From assembly GCF_016892765.1 (NCBI RefSeq), contig NZ_JAFEMD010000001.1:62001-126000 (forward strand): 64,000 nt of DNA. Reading direction: 5' to 3'. Made by a program: the position numbers and the translations under genes. Shown one piece after another: positions 50,776 to 60,821 of the stretch (the first letter of the stretch is position 1; every line of letters begins with the position of its first letter). The notes beneath the pieces were generated by a model. The model worked only from the letters and a program-made list of their open reading frames with translations, had not been told where the DNA came from and searched no databases. This DNA is from Microvirga arvi. GTDB taxonomy: Bacteria; Pseudomonadota; Alphaproteobacteria; Rhizobiales; Beijerinckiaceae.

Positions 50776-52098
50776 ATGAGCCTTCTTCCGCAGGAAATCA
50801 TCCGCCGCAAGCGTGACGGCGGCGCGCTCGATGCCGAACATATCGAGCAATTCATCGAAGGGCTGACCGCAGGCCGCGTGACTGAGGGCCAGGCTGCCTC
50901 CTTCGCCATGGCGATCTTCTTCCAGGGCCTCACCGTGCCGGAGCGCGTGGCGCTCACCCGCGCCATGATGAATTCGGGCACGGTTCTGACCTGGGATCTG
51001 CCTGGTCCCGTGCTCGACAAGCACTCGACGGGCGGCGTCGGCGACACGGTCAGCCTCGCGCTCGGGCCGGCCGTCGCAGCCTGCGGCGGCTATGTGCCGA
51101 TGATCTCCGGGCGCGGCCTCGGCCACACGGGCGGCACCCTCGACAAGTTCGATTCCATTCCGGGCTATGTCACGCAGCCCGATCTCGACACGTTCCGCCG
51201 TGTCACGCGCGAGGTCGGCTGCGCCATCATCGGCCAGACGGCGGATCTCGCGCCGGCCGACAAGCGCCTCTACGCCATCCGCGACGTGACGGCCACGGTG
51301 GAGTCGATCGATCTCATCACCGCCTCCATCCTGTCGAAGAAGCTGTCGGCCGGGCTGCAGGGTCTGGTGATGGATGTGAAGTTCGGCTCCGGCGCCTTCA
51401 TGGACAACGCCAAGGATGCGCGAAAGCTCGCCGAGAGCCTCGTGCTCGTGGCCAATGGCGCGGGACTGCCCACGAGCGCGCTGCTCACCGACATGAACGA
51501 GCCGTTGGCGTCTGCTGCCGGCAACGCGGTCGAGATGGCCTATGCGGTCGAATACCTGACGGGTCGCCGCCGCGAGAAGCGCTTCCATGAGGTGACCGTG
51601 GAGCTTTCCGCCGAGATGCTGCTGCTCGGCAAGCTTGCTGCCGGTATTGAGGATGCGCGTGCGAAGATCGAGCAGGCGATATCCTCAGGCAAGGCGGCGG
51701 AGGTCTTCCAGCGCATGGTCTCCGCGCTCGGTGGCCCGGCCGATGTCCTGGACAATCATAGAAAGCACTTGCAGGCCGCACCCGTGATCAAGCCCGTTCA
51801 TGCGGAGCGCTCCGGCATCGTGCAGAAGGTCGCCACGCGCGATGTGGGCGTTGCCGTCGTCGCGCTGGGCGGCGGCCGCACGCGTCCGCAGGATCGGATC
51901 GACCATGCCGTCGGTCTCACCTATCTTGCAGCCATCGGCGAGACGGTCGATGCCTCGCGTCCGCTCGCCATCGTGCATGCGCGCAGCGAGGCCGCAGCCG
52001 AAGCGGCCGCGCGGGCCGTGCGCGCTGCCTATCATATCGGGAACGCACGGGCCGGTTCAGGCCCGAGCATTCTCGAGCGGATCGGAGCCAAGGCATGA
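50776..52098 (+). CDS. deoA: Thymidine phosphorylase
   Basis: The 440-residue pyrimidine nucleoside phosphorylase starts MSLLPQEIIRRKRDGGALDAEHIEQF. The signature is KHSTGGVGDTVSLALGPAVA near residue 83. SGRGLGHTGGTLDKFDSIPGY and LTADIAPADKRLYAIRD-like sequence (TADLAPADKRLYAIRDVTAT) follow. It releases thymine or uracil and (deoxy)ribose 1-phosphate. GGAG lies 10 bases before the ATG. It overlaps ghrA by 4 bases. The uracil released would be a substrate for upp and the URC genes at 57-60 kb. Confidence 0.97.
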   Translation: MSLLPQEIIRRKRDGGALDAEHIEQFIEGLTAGRVTEGQAASFAMAIFFQGLTVPERVALTRAMMNSGTVLTWDLPGPVLDKHSTGGVGDTVSLALGPAVAACGGYVPMISGRGLGHTGGTLDKFDSIPGYVTQPDLDTFRRVTREVGCAIIGQTADLAPADKRLYAIRDVTATVESIDLITASILSKKLSAGLQGLVMDVKFGSGAFMDNAKDARKLAESLVLVANGAGLPTSALLTDMNEPLASAAGNAVEMAYAVEYLTGRRREKRFHEVTVELSAEMLLLGKLAAGIEDARAKIEQAISSGKAAEVFQRMVSALGGPADVLDNHRKHLQAAPVIKPVHAERSGIVQKVATRDVGVAVVALGGGRTRPQDRIDHAVGLTYLAAIGETVDASRPLAIVHARSEAAAEAAARAVRAAYHIGNARAGSGPSILERIGAKA

Positions 52099-53036
52099 GC
52101 CTTCTCGTCGCCGTCACCTGGGAAACGCAGCCCTGGTTGGAGCGCTTCAGGCGGCTCCTGCCCGATCGCGACATCGTCGTGCTGGGCGAGGACTTCGACA
52201 GAAACGCCGTCCACTACGTGGCGACCTGGGGGCCGAAACCGGGAAGCCTCTCAGGTCTTCCCAATCTCAAAGCGATCTTCTCTCTCGGTGCGGGAGTCGA
52301 TCATCTGATGAGCTATCCCGATCTGCCGGACGTACCCATCGTCCGCGTCGCGCAGGACGATCTCACCCATCGCATGAGCGAGTACATGGTGCTGCACTGC
52401 CTCATGTACCTGCGCGATCAGCGCCGCTTCGACGCGGATCAGAAAGCGAAACGCTGGAAGCCGGAACGCGCGCCGCCGATCGCAGGCGAGGTGCGCGTCG
52501 GCATCATGGGCTTCGGCGTGCTGGGGCAGGATTCCGCCCGCAAGCTTAAAGTTATGGGCTTCGACGTCGCCGGCTGGAGCCGTACTGCGAAGGATGTGGA
52601 AGGCTTCGAGGTCTATGCCGGCGAGGAGGGGCTGGCGCCGTTCCTGAACCGCACGGACATCCTCATCGCCCTCATGCCGCTTACGCCCGACACGCAGGGC
52701 ATCCTCAACCGCTCCCTGTTCGAGAAGCTCGCCCGCGACGGCAGGCTCGGCGGTCCGATTCTGATCAACGCGGGAAGGGGCAAGCTGCAGGTGGAGGCCG
52801 ACATCCTCGCCTGTCTCGGCGACGGCACCTTGAAGGCTGCGACCCTCGACGTGTTCGAAACCGAGCCGCTGCCGGAGGACTCGCCGCTCTGGACGCACCC
52901 GCAGGTTACCGTCACGCCGCACAACTCCGCAACCAGCGAGCCCGAGGCGACGGCGCGCTACATCGCGCAGCAGATCCGCCGCCACGAGGCGGGCGAGTCG
53001 TTTGAGGCCGTGGCGGATCGGAGACGGGGATACTGA
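52095..53036 (+). CDS. ghrA: Glyoxylate/hydroxypyruvate reductase A-type 2-hydroxyacid dehydrogenase
   Basis: The 313-residue NAD(P)H-dependent enzyme resembles GhrA. FSLGAGVDHLMSYPDLPDVPIVRV and QDDLTHRMSEYMVLHCL lie in the catalytic domain. The cofactor motif is GIMGFGVLGQDSARKL near residue 136. INAGRGKLQVEADIL carries the Arg, and VTPHNSATSEPEATA the catalytic His. GhrA reduces glyoxylate and hydroxypyruvate. It overlaps deoA as ATGA, so it belongs to the nucleoside operon, which is unexpected for this function. The true substrate may differ. Confidence 0.92.
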   Translation: MSLLVAVTWETQPWLERFRRLLPDRDIVVLGEDFDRNAVHYVATWGPKPGSLSGLPNLKAIFSLGAGVDHLMSYPDLPDVPIVRVAQDDLTHRMSEYMVLHCLMYLRDQRRFDADQKAKRWKPERAPPIAGEVRVGIMGFGVLGQDSARKLKVMGFDVAGWSRTAKDVEGFEVYAGEEGLAPFLNRTDILIALMPLTPDTQGILNRSLFEKLARDGRLGGPILINAGRGKLQVEADILACLGDGTLKAATLDVFETEPLPEDSPLWTHPQVTVTPHNSATSEPEATARYIAQQIRRHEAGESFEAVADRRRGY

Positions 53037-53063
53037 GACGCGATCTTATGAGGGGATCTGTCG

Positions 53064-53480
53064 ATGCTGAAAGGCTCATGTGCCTGCGGGCAAGTCCGCT
53101 ACGAGATCAAAGGCCAACTCTCCGGTCCTATCACGTACTGCCATTGCTGGCGGTGCCGGAAACACTCAGGATCGAGCTTCGGGACAACCGCAGGCTTGGA
53201 TGCCGCCGCGCTTACCTTTGTCGCCGGTGAGGATTTGTTGCGCAGTTGGCAATCAAGCCCGGGTGTACAACGCTTCTTCGCCGGCTGTTGCGGCTCGCCT
53301 CTCTATAAGTCTGACGAGGCGCATCCGGATGTGCTCGGGTTCAGGCTCGGCACCCTCGACTCCGATCCATCCATGAAGGCCGACATGCATTACCATGTCG
53401 GCTCCAAGGCTCCCTGGGTCGAGATTACGGATGCATTGCCTCAGAACACCGAAGGCGTTCCCTTTGGTGAACGCGATTGA
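53064..53480 (+). CDS. GFA family protein (glutathione-dependent formaldehyde-activating-like)
   Basis: The 138-residue zinc protein has the GFA cysteine pattern: GSCACGQVRYEI near residues 4-15, YCHCWRCRKHSGSSF near 25-39, and FFAGCCGSPLYKS near 74-86. GAGGGG precedes the ATG by 8 bases. Paracoccus Gfa was proposed to aid S-hydroxymethylglutathione formation, but most members have no proven reaction. It follows ghrA by 27 bases on the same strand and may be the last gene of the operon or separate. Confidence 0.93.
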   Translation: MLKGSCACGQVRYEIKGQLSGPITYCHCWRCRKHSGSSFGTTAGLDAAALTFVAGEDLLRSWQSSPGVQRFFAGCCGSPLYKSDEAHPDVLGFRLGTLDSDPSMKADMHYHVGSKAPWVEITDALPQNTEGVPFGERD

Positions 53481-53495
53481 TGATACCCTAGCTGC

Positions 53496-54344
53496 TTACA
53501 GACGCTTGATTGTACTGATCGGACCATAACTCCCCAGACGGATCCGCTCTTCGGCCACCGCAAGCGGCTCGATCATCACGGTCATGCTGTGGCCGGTGGC
53601 GTGGATGAAGTTCGTCTCGTCCATCATCAGTCCCACATGGCCCCTCCAGAACACGAGATCGCCGCGCCGGAGGCCGCTGAGGTCCGATGTCACCTCGACC
53701 GGCGTGCCGAGCTCGCGCTCCTGCATGTCGCTGTCGCGGGGAGCCTTGATGCCGGCAGCCGTCAGCGCAGTCTGCGCCAGGCCCGAGCAATCGATGCCGA
53801 GGCTCGTCTTGCCGCCCCAGAGATAGGGCGTGTGCAGGAAGCGCTCGGCCACGCCGACATAATCCGTATCGAACGCATTGAGCTCGTTCAGATGCGCGGC
53901 GAAGACCCAGCCGCCGGTGGCGAGGCGCGCGTAGTCGCCTTCAGTCTCCGTGACGGCGACCTTGGAGTTCAGGGTCAGGTAGCTCTGGTAGGGCAGCTTC
54001 AGGTTCGGCCCCGGATACACGAAGGTGCGGACCGCGCAGACCTTGTGGGTTGGCTCCGGTCCGGCCTCGCTCAGTGCCTCGCCCGGCAGGTAGCCGACAT
54101 AGCCGTCCTCGTGGAGCTGCACCCAGGCCCAGCCCTCGTGCTCGTCATAGACGGTCACGCTTTCTCCGAAGATGGCCTGGGTATCGACAGGCGCTTCGCG
54201 GGAGGGGTGCCGATGCAGAGGCGAGAAGGTCGTGATGAGGCGCTTGACCGTGCCTGAGGTGAACCGCTCGGCCTGGACCTGTCCACGCAGGCGCTCATCG
54301 GCAAGGTCCGTACGAACGGGCGTGATGCGGCGGTCGAAACTCAT
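53496..54344 (-). CDS. NlpC/P60 family cysteine peptidase with SH3-like N-terminal domains
   Basis: From ATG 54342-54344 (AGGAG 8 bases upstream) the product is 282 residues. The N-terminal part (residues about 40-150) looks like two SH3-type domains (ESVTVYDEHEGWAWVQLHEDGYVGYLP). The catalytic domain has Cys in LGIDCSGLAQTAL, His in FWRGHVGLMM and FIHATGHS. It is similar to gamma-D-glutamyl-diamino-acid (dipeptidyl peptidase VI-type) enzymes acting on murein peptides. No signal peptide is visible, which favours turnover of imported murein peptides. The M17 peptidase gene lies upstream on the same strand. Confidence 0.92.
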   Translation of the reverse strand: MSFDRRITPVRTDLADERLRGQVQAERFTSGTVKRLITTFSPLHRHPSREAPVDTQAIFGESVTVYDEHEGWAWVQLHEDGYVGYLPGEALSEAGPEPTHKVCAVRTFVYPGPNLKLPYQSYLTLNSKVAVTETEGDYARLATGGWVFAAHLNELNAFDTDYVGVAERFLHTPYLWGGKTSLGIDCSGLAQTALTAAGIKAPRDSDMQERELGTPVEVTSDLSGLRRGDLVFWRGHVGLMMDETNFIHATGHSMTVMIEPLAVAEERIRLGSYGPISTIKRL

Positions 54345-54406
54345 CGGGGCAGCTCCTGAACGATCATGCTGTCTTCTACTCTCTTCGAGGCTTTGCCGCC
54401 ACCCGG

Positions 54407-55789
54407 TCAAGCACCGTAGCGCTCCTTCAGGAGGGCGTACATGAGGCGCGCGGCCTGGACCTCGCCGCCCTCAGGGCGGCCCGGCTTGGTGGAGTTGTTC
54501 CAGGCGAAGATGTCGAAATGCACATGCGCCTTCGCGGCCTCCACGAAGCGGCGCAGGAACAGGGCCGCCGTGATCGAGCCGCCCATGGGCCCGCCGGTGT
54601 TGTTCATGTCGGCGAACTTGGAATCGAGTTGGGCTTGGTAGGGATACCAGAGCGGCAGGCGCCAGACGGGATCGTTCACGCCTAAGCCATGACGGGCGAT
54701 GTCGGCGGCGAGCGCGTCGTCATCGGTGTAGAAGGGCGGCAGCTCGGGACCGAGCGCCACGCGGGCAGCACCCGTGAGCGTCGCGAAATCGACGATGAGA
54801 TCGGGGCTTTCCTCATCGGCCAGCGCCAGGGCATCGGCCAGGATGAGCCGGCCTTCCGCATCGGTGTTGCCGATCTCGACCGAGATGCCCTTGCGGCTCG
54901 GCAGGATGTCGCCGGGGCGGAAGGCGTTGCTGGAGATCGAGTTCTCGACCGCCGGAATCAGCACGCGCAGGCGCACCGGCAGCTTCGCGCCCATGATCAT
55001 GTCCGCGAGCGCCAGCGTCGCCGCAGCCCCACCCATATCCTTGCGCATGAGCAGCATGGAGGAGGCGGGCTTGATGTCGAGGCCGCCGGTGTCGAAGGCG
55101 ACGCCCTTGCCGACGAGCGTGACGCGCGGCGCATCCGCCCTGCCCCAGGTGAAGTCGATAAGGCGCGGCGGCGTGATGGAGGCGCGGCCCACCGCATGGA
55201 TCATCGGAAAATTCTGCGTCAGCAGGTCGTCGCCGACGATGCTGGTGAAGGAGGCGCCATGGCGGTCCGCCAGGATGCGCGCAGCCGCCTCGATGCCGTC
55301 GGGCCCGAGATCGCTGGTGGGCGTGTTGACGAGGTCACGGCTTGCCACGACCGCATTCGCGATGCGGGCCACATCCTCCGCATCGACGCCGTTCGGCACG
55401 ACGAGGCGCACGGCTTTCTCGCGGCGCTTGCGGTAGCGGCTGAAGCCGTAGGCGCCAAGCAGCCAGGCGAGGGTGGCGAGCGTCGGGTCCGGCGCGTCGG
55501 TCTCGAAGCGATAGACGCCCTCGGGCAGCAGGGTGGGGAGCTTTCCGACGAGGAACGGGTCGTCTTGCTTGGCGTCGTTTCCGTTGAGTCCGAACGCGAC
55601 GCCCAGGATGCTCCCGTCCGCATCCGGCAGCAGGCAATGGCTCCCCGCCTTGCCTTCGAACCCTTGAGCCTTCGCGAAGACCTGAGCCATCGGCGACAGG
55701 CTTCCGGCGATCTCGGGCCAGGTCTGCCCGGTCACGAGCCAGATGGGCTTCGAGATTTCATTCGCAGGGGCGAGGAGGGGATGGGGCAT
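54407..55789 (-). CDS. Leucyl aminopeptidase family protein (M17)
   Basis: The 460-residue dimetal exopeptidase has the family signature NTDAEGRLILADAL near residues 308-321, the active-site Lys in LVGKGVAFDTGGLDIKP near 226, KDMGGAAATLALA, and SAITAALFL-like GSITAALFLRRF. The N-terminal macro-like domain is shorter and less conserved than in PepA, as usual for this alphaproteobacterial branch. It removes N-terminal residues from peptides in the cytoplasm. It lies 62 bases upstream of the NlpC/P60 gene on the same strand; the two are often neighbours in Rhizobiales and probably process peptides together. Confidence 0.93.
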   Translation of the reverse strand: MPHPLLAPANEISKPIWLVTGQTWPEIAGSLSPMAQVFAKAQGFEGKAGSHCLLPDADGSILGVAFGLNGNDAKQDDPFLVGKLPTLLPEGVYRFETDAPDPTLATLAWLLGAYGFSRYRKRREKAVRLVVPNGVDAEDVARIANAVVASRDLVNTPTSDLGPDGIEAAARILADRHGASFTSIVGDDLLTQNFPMIHAVGRASITPPRLIDFTWGRADAPRVTLVGKGVAFDTGGLDIKPASSMLLMRKDMGGAAATLALADMIMGAKLPVRLRVLIPAVENSISSNAFRPGDILPSRKGISVEIGNTDAEGRLILADALALADEESPDLIVDFATLTGAARVALGPELPPFYTDDDALAADIARHGLGVNDPVWRLPLWYPYQAQLDSKFADMNNTGGPMGGSITAALFLRRFVEAAKAHVHFDIFAWNNSTKPGRPEGGEVQAARLMYALLKERYGA

Positions 55790-56201
55790 GGATGGGAACC
55801 TGACAATGGAAACAGCAGGGAGCCGTTTTAAGGGCTTAAGCCGGATGTGTCATCCCAGACGGAGCTTCAGCGGCGATCCGGGATCGCGAGCAGGGTAAAG
55901 CGCGTGTTTCCCTCCCCCTTGCGGGGAGGGGCAGGGTGGGGGTGGTGCGACTGGGTGAGCGTTAGTCGAATGAGGCGCCTCTTCACCTCTCCTTGAGGGA
56001 GAGGTCGCGCCGGAGGCGCGGGTGAGGGGTTAGTGTCGTTTCCGGATAGGCCTGTAGCCCCTCACCCCAACCCTCTCCCTCAGAGAGAGGGAGACGACAG
56101 TCGCAGCCTTTGCGCTTCATGGATCAGGCGCCGCGCTCTGACTTTGCGACCCCCACCCTTCATCCCTCCCCGCAAGGGGGAGGGAAGTGGAGCTGCAAAC
56201 G
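55790..56201. other. 412-bp intergenic region dominated by family C repeats
   Basis: After a short stretch with a CATCCCAGACGGAG motif, family C palindromes fill 55905-56190. No gene or promoter could be supported. Confidence 0.6.
55905..56190. repeat. GC-rich palindromic repeat, family C, copy 2 (compound)
   Basis: CCCTCCCCCTTGCGGGGAGGG starts the block. CCTCTCCTTGAGGGAGAGGTCG and GCGCCGGAGGCGCGGGTGAG, then CCCTCACCCCAACCCTCTCC, and finally CCCTCCCCGCAAGGGGGAGGG in the opposite sense, give a nested inverted structure of about 285 bp. It shares words with the blocks at 42370 and 60648. Confidence 0.75.
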
Positions 56202-57104
56202 TCACCCCAGCGCATGCTGGCGCACGATCCGCGCGAGGCCCGAGATCAGGGCTTGCTGCGTGTCCCTGATCTCGGCCTTGATGCCGTGGCGCTTGAGCGC
56301 GTGGACGTAGAGGTCGGCGCGTTCCGGCGCGGCCAGGATGGTGACGGAGGCGGGGCGGCCGAACTGCGACAGCGCCCCGTTGATCTCGTCACCGGTGAGC
56401 AGACCCGACAGGTAGGGAGCAAGCAGGCTGCTGGGCATGCGGTTGGAAACGACGGCTGCGCGCGCGCTGAACAGGAGGTGCAGCAGGCCGACGCGAGCCT
56501 CGCCGGAATTGCGCTCGGCGGCCTCGAGACCGAGATCGAAGCCCTTCGGATCCTCGGGCTGGGTGGCCGGACGCCCGATCATGGAATGCTCGCGCAGCAG
56601 CGCGTACATCTCGCCGGTCATGTAGGTGGCGAAGCGCTCGATGCGCCCGTTCCGCATCAGGATCCACTTGGGATGCGTGCCGGCCGAGCAGATCAAGCCA
56701 TCCGCGACGCCCGCGCCCATCACCAGCGTTTCCTCGCCGCGCATCACGTCCGCGGCTCCGGGAGCAGGCTCGCAGAACAGGCCCGGAATGATGTAGCCCT
56801 TACGGCCGTTCTCAAGATCCACCGGCACGAGCGCCTGCGCGATTTCCGCAGGCCCAGCCGGGCAGGAGGCGTAAGGCGCCTCGACCCACCCTTCGCGGCT
56901 GCCTACCATGCCGACGAGCAGCACAGGGGCGTCGGGCTCGGCCTGAAGCCAGGGGCCGCATTGGCGCAGGAACACCTCGCGATGCTGGCCTTTTTGCAGG
57001 GCCGAGACGCCCTCGTTCGACGAGACCTGATCGAGAACCGTTTCGTTCTCGATCAGATAGCTGCGAAAGCGGGTCGTTCCCCAGTCGGCGACGATGAAGC
57101 GCAA
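56202..57104 (-). CDS. dgoK: 2-dehydro-3-deoxygalactonokinase
   Basis: The 300-residue sugar kinase begins MRFIVADWGTTRFRSYLIE (phosphate-1 motif) and contains LVGMVGSREGWVEAPYASCPAG, IIPGLFCEPAPGAADVMRGEETLVMGA and LICSAGTHPKWILMRNGRIERFATYMTGEMYALLREHSM, all hallmarks of DgoK. It phosphorylates 2-keto-3-deoxygalactonate in the De Ley-Doudoroff galactose/galactonate route. The usual partner, KDPGal aldolase (dgoA), is not next to it in this window; upp lies 47 bases upstream on the same strand. The start is the only good ATG. Confidence 0.94.
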   Translation of the reverse strand: MRFIVADWGTTRFRSYLIENETVLDQVSSNEGVSALQKGQHREVFLRQCGPWLQAEPDAPVLLVGMVGSREGWVEAPYASCPAGPAEIAQALVPVDLENGRKGYIIPGLFCEPAPGAADVMRGEETLVMGAGVADGLICSAGTHPKWILMRNGRIERFATYMTGEMYALLREHSMIGRPATQPEDPKGFDLGLEAAERNSGEARVGLLHLLFSARAAVVSNRMPSSLLAPYLSGLLTGDEINGALSQFGRPASVTILAAPERADLYVHALKRHGIKAEIRDTQQALISGLARIVRQHALG

Positions 57105-57151
57105 GGCCGTGCTCCCTGTTGAATGACGCGAGGGATTAAGTCGCGTGAACT

Positions 57152-57781
57152 CTAGCGCGTTCCGTACATGCGGTCGCCGGCGTCGCCCAAGCCCGGCACG
57201 ATATAGCCGTGGTCGTTCAGGCGCTCGTCGATGGCGGCCGTCCAGATATGCACGTCCGGGTGGGCGCTGCGCAGCCGCTCGATGCCCTCGGGCGCCGCCA
57301 GCAGGCAGACGAAGCGCAGATCCTTCGCGCCGCGCTCCTTCAGGCGCTCGATGGCCGCCACGGCCGAGTTGGCCGTCGCCAGCATCGGGTCGAGCACCAG
57401 CACCATGCGGTCCGCGAGGTCGGACGGAGCCTTGAAGTAGTACTCGACGGCCTGGAGCGATTCCGGATCGCGATAGAGGCCGATATGCGCCACGCGGGCT
57501 GCCGGAACGAGGGTGAGCATGCCGTCGAGAAAGCCGACGCCGGCACGTAGGATGGGAGCGAGGACCAGCTTCTTGCCGGCAATCTGCGCGCCTTCCATGG
57601 TGGTCATCGGCGTCTCGATCTCGATGCGCTCCATGGGCAGGTCGCGGGTCACCTCATAGCAGAGCAGCATGCCGATCTCGTTGAGGAGCTGACGGAAGCC
57701 CTTCGTCGAACGCTGCTTGTCCCGCATCAGGGTCAGCTTGTGCTGAACCAGCGGATGATCGACCACCGTGACGCCCTGCAT
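57152..57781 (-). CDS. upp: Uracil phosphoribosyltransferase
   Basis: From ATG 57779-57781 the product is 209 residues ([20 protein letters not shown]), matching E. coli Upp in length and start. GAGGGG lies about 6 bases upstream. An in-frame ATG at 57817 would add 12 residues without a family match. [16 protein letters not shown] and the PRPP loop [14 protein letters not shown] near residue 129 are diagnostic, as is the C-terminal uracil-binding [16 protein letters not shown]. It makes UMP from uracil and PRPP. In this cluster it probably plays the role of yeast URC6, feeding UMP into the URC pathway. Confidence 0.97.
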   Translation of the reverse strand: MQGVTVVDHPLVQHKLTLMRDKQRSTKGFRQLLNEIGMLLCYEVTRDLPMERIEIETPMTTMEGAQIAGKKLVLAPILRAGVGFLDGMLTLVPAARVAHIGLYRDPESLQAVEYYFKAPSDLADRMVLVLDPMLATANSAVAAIERLKERGAKDLRFVCLLAAPEGIERLRSAHPDVHIWTAAIDERLNDHGYIVPGLGDAGDRMYGTR

Positions 57782-57817
57782 GCTTGTCCCCTCTTGGATT
57801 GTCGTCTGCTGATTCAT

Positions 57818-59071
57818 TTAGAACACTGTCCCGTCACTGATCACGCTGAGAGGCGGCGAGCCGTCGCCGCGCTTCTCCTTCGCCAGTCTCCGCCCCGTCG
57901 CCCAGGTGCCGCCTTCGAGCGCCTTGGCCAGGGGAAAGTCCCCTGCGGCGAATCCTAGCTTCGCCCGGATCGGTTCGGCAATGCGGTCGAGGAGGGCGAC
58001 CGTCAAGGCCCGCCATTCCACCACGATCCCGGAATCCACTGCATGGGCGCGGGTCGCGTCGCCCGCATCCTTGAGGGCGATCACGCCGCTGTCGAGGAAA
58101 AGGCCGCCGTTGCGGTATTCAGGCAGGCCCGTGAGCCCGTCGATCTCGATCACGGTGAAGCCCGCCCATTCCAGCGGCTCGATGAGCGAGTAGGAGAGCC
58201 ACTGGGAGAGCTTGTGGAACGGGATGAGCCCCTTCGTGGCATCCGGCGCCTCGACCAGGGGGTGGCGCCAGGTATCGCCGAGGTCGACGCCGCCCAAGCT
58301 GATTCGGCCGGGCCAGATGGGACCCAGATAGGTGAGGAGCGCTTCCAGGATCGACGTCGCCCTGATGCTGTCGTTCTCGGCGGTTGCGGCAATGACGTCG
58401 AAGAGGCCGCCGGGACGGGGATCGTCAGCCTGCCCGAAGATGTCCGGGTTCGTCGCGACAACGCGGCCGAGCCGGTTGAGGAGCGCGGCCCGGCCCTCGA
58501 GGCCGACGAGCGGATTGTCGCCCGAGACCTGGAAGCCGGCGGCGAGGTCCTCGGCGGTGAGGGTCATCAGCACGTCCGCATCGACGCGGAACGGATCTTC
58601 GGGCCTGCTGGAAAAGGCGCCGCTCACGAACATGTCGAAGCTTGCCACCGCAAGCCCTTCGGAGCGGATATAGGTCTCGCCGGTGCGGCCTTCCTCGTAG
58701 CGCCATTGCGCGCCTGCGCCCGCATCGAGCAGGACCGAGACGATGGCGAGGTCGAAGGCGGAGCGCGCCATGTCGGCGGCTTTTTCCCAAGGCGCGCCGT
58801 GCATCACCGCATCCCACCGATCGTGACCACCGGCGGCGAAGTGGCGCCAGCGGGCGTGGAACGGAATGTCGAGGGAAGGATAGGCCTGCCGGATCGTCGC
58901 CACCACCTCGTCGGCGCAGGCGTCGAGCCGGCCGAGGTCGACCGTGAAATGCTGGAGACGGCCTGCGAGACCCGCCTGCAGAAGCTGATGCGACCGCTCC
59001 CGCACCGCAGCGGCGGAGAGAAGGCTGCGGGCGGCTTTCGTTTCGGAAGACAGGTCAGGCTGGTCGGTCAC
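57818..59071 (-). CDS. URC4/Urg3 family protein (DUF1688; uracil catabolism)
   Basis: The 417-residue protein has the DUF1688 pattern: AARSLLSAAAVRERSHQLLQAGLAGRLQHFTVDLGRLD at the N terminus, IPFHARWRHFAAGGHDRW, GAGAQWRYEEGRTGETYIRSEGLAVAS, PFRVDADVLMTLTAEDLAAGFQVS and a C-terminal VVEWRALTVALLDRIA...LGFAAGDFPLAKALEGGTW. In Lachancea kluyveri URC4 is required for growth on uracil as nitrogen source, and the reaction is not known. The gene ends one codon before the upstream ATG of upp and follows the URC1-type gene on the same strand. Confidence 0.93.
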   Translation of the reverse strand: MTDQPDLSSETKAARSLLSAAAVRERSHQLLQAGLAGRLQHFTVDLGRLDACADEVVATIRQAYPSLDIPFHARWRHFAAGGHDRWDAVMHGAPWEKAADMARSAFDLAIVSVLLDAGAGAQWRYEEGRTGETYIRSEGLAVASFDMFVSGAFSSRPEDPFRVDADVLMTLTAEDLAAGFQVSGDNPLVGLEGRAALLNRLGRVVATNPDIFGQADDPRPGGLFDVIAATAENDSIRATSILEALLTYLGPIWPGRISLGGVDLGDTWRHPLVEAPDATKGLIPFHKLSQWLSYSLIEPLEWAGFTVIEIDGLTGLPEYRNGGLFLDSGVIALKDAGDATRAHAVDSGIVVEWRALTVALLDRIAEPIRAKLGFAAGDFPLAKALEGGTWATGRRLAKEKRGDGSPPLSVISDGTVF

Positions 59072-59216
59072 TCAGGGCTCCGATGATCTCCGGCTTAGGA
59101 TGCGATAGCACAAACTCTTGGCAACACAGCATCCCCGGGCAGGACGGCTTGACGGCAAGGTTAAAAACGAAGCGGGCACCGGCGGCAAGCCGGCACCCGC
59201 CTCATGGTTCGTGGCT

Positions 59217-60479
<1,263 letters not shown>

Positions 60480-60821
60480 GAACAATCTTCCACGCAAGAA
60501 CGGGAAGACTCCCTCAACAGATCGTCGGAGAGCCTCCATACGATCTTTGGAAGACTGATCCAAAGTTGCGAGGCCGTCAATGGGATGGGCAAAGGGTGCG
60601 GCGGCTTGGCCGAGAGGGCAGCGCTGAACCGGCTGCATAGATCGCGGGTCTCCCTCTCCCTGAGGGAGAGGGTTGGGGTGAGGGGTTACAGGTTCATCCG
60701 GACAGACCTGTAACCCCTCACCCGCGCCTGAAGGCGCGACCTCTCCCACAAGGAGAGGTGAAGGGTACCATTCTCGTCCTGCGATCCCGGGTTCTGCTGC
60801 GCAGGCCTGGATTACGCGATC
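60480..60821. other. 342-bp intergenic region with family C repeat
   Basis: This gap between deoB and the URC1 gene (both minus strand) carries a family C palindrome at 60648-60765. No additional gene is seen. The promoter for the URC genes should lie between about 60480 and 60650, but no clear motif was found. Confidence 0.55.
60648..60765. repeat. GC-rich palindromic repeat, family C, copy 3
   Basis: CCTCTCCCTGAGGGAGAGG is followed by GGTTACAGGT ... ACCTGTAACC arms, then GCGCCTGAAGGCGCG and CCTCTCCCACAAGGAGAGG. The arrangement matches parts of the 55905-56190 block. It separates deoB from the URC genes. Confidence 0.75.

Noticed and set aside
60480..60749. Extended N terminus of the URC1-type protein
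   Set aside because: It would translate through a family C palindromic repeat and yields Pro/Gly-rich sequence unlike the family.
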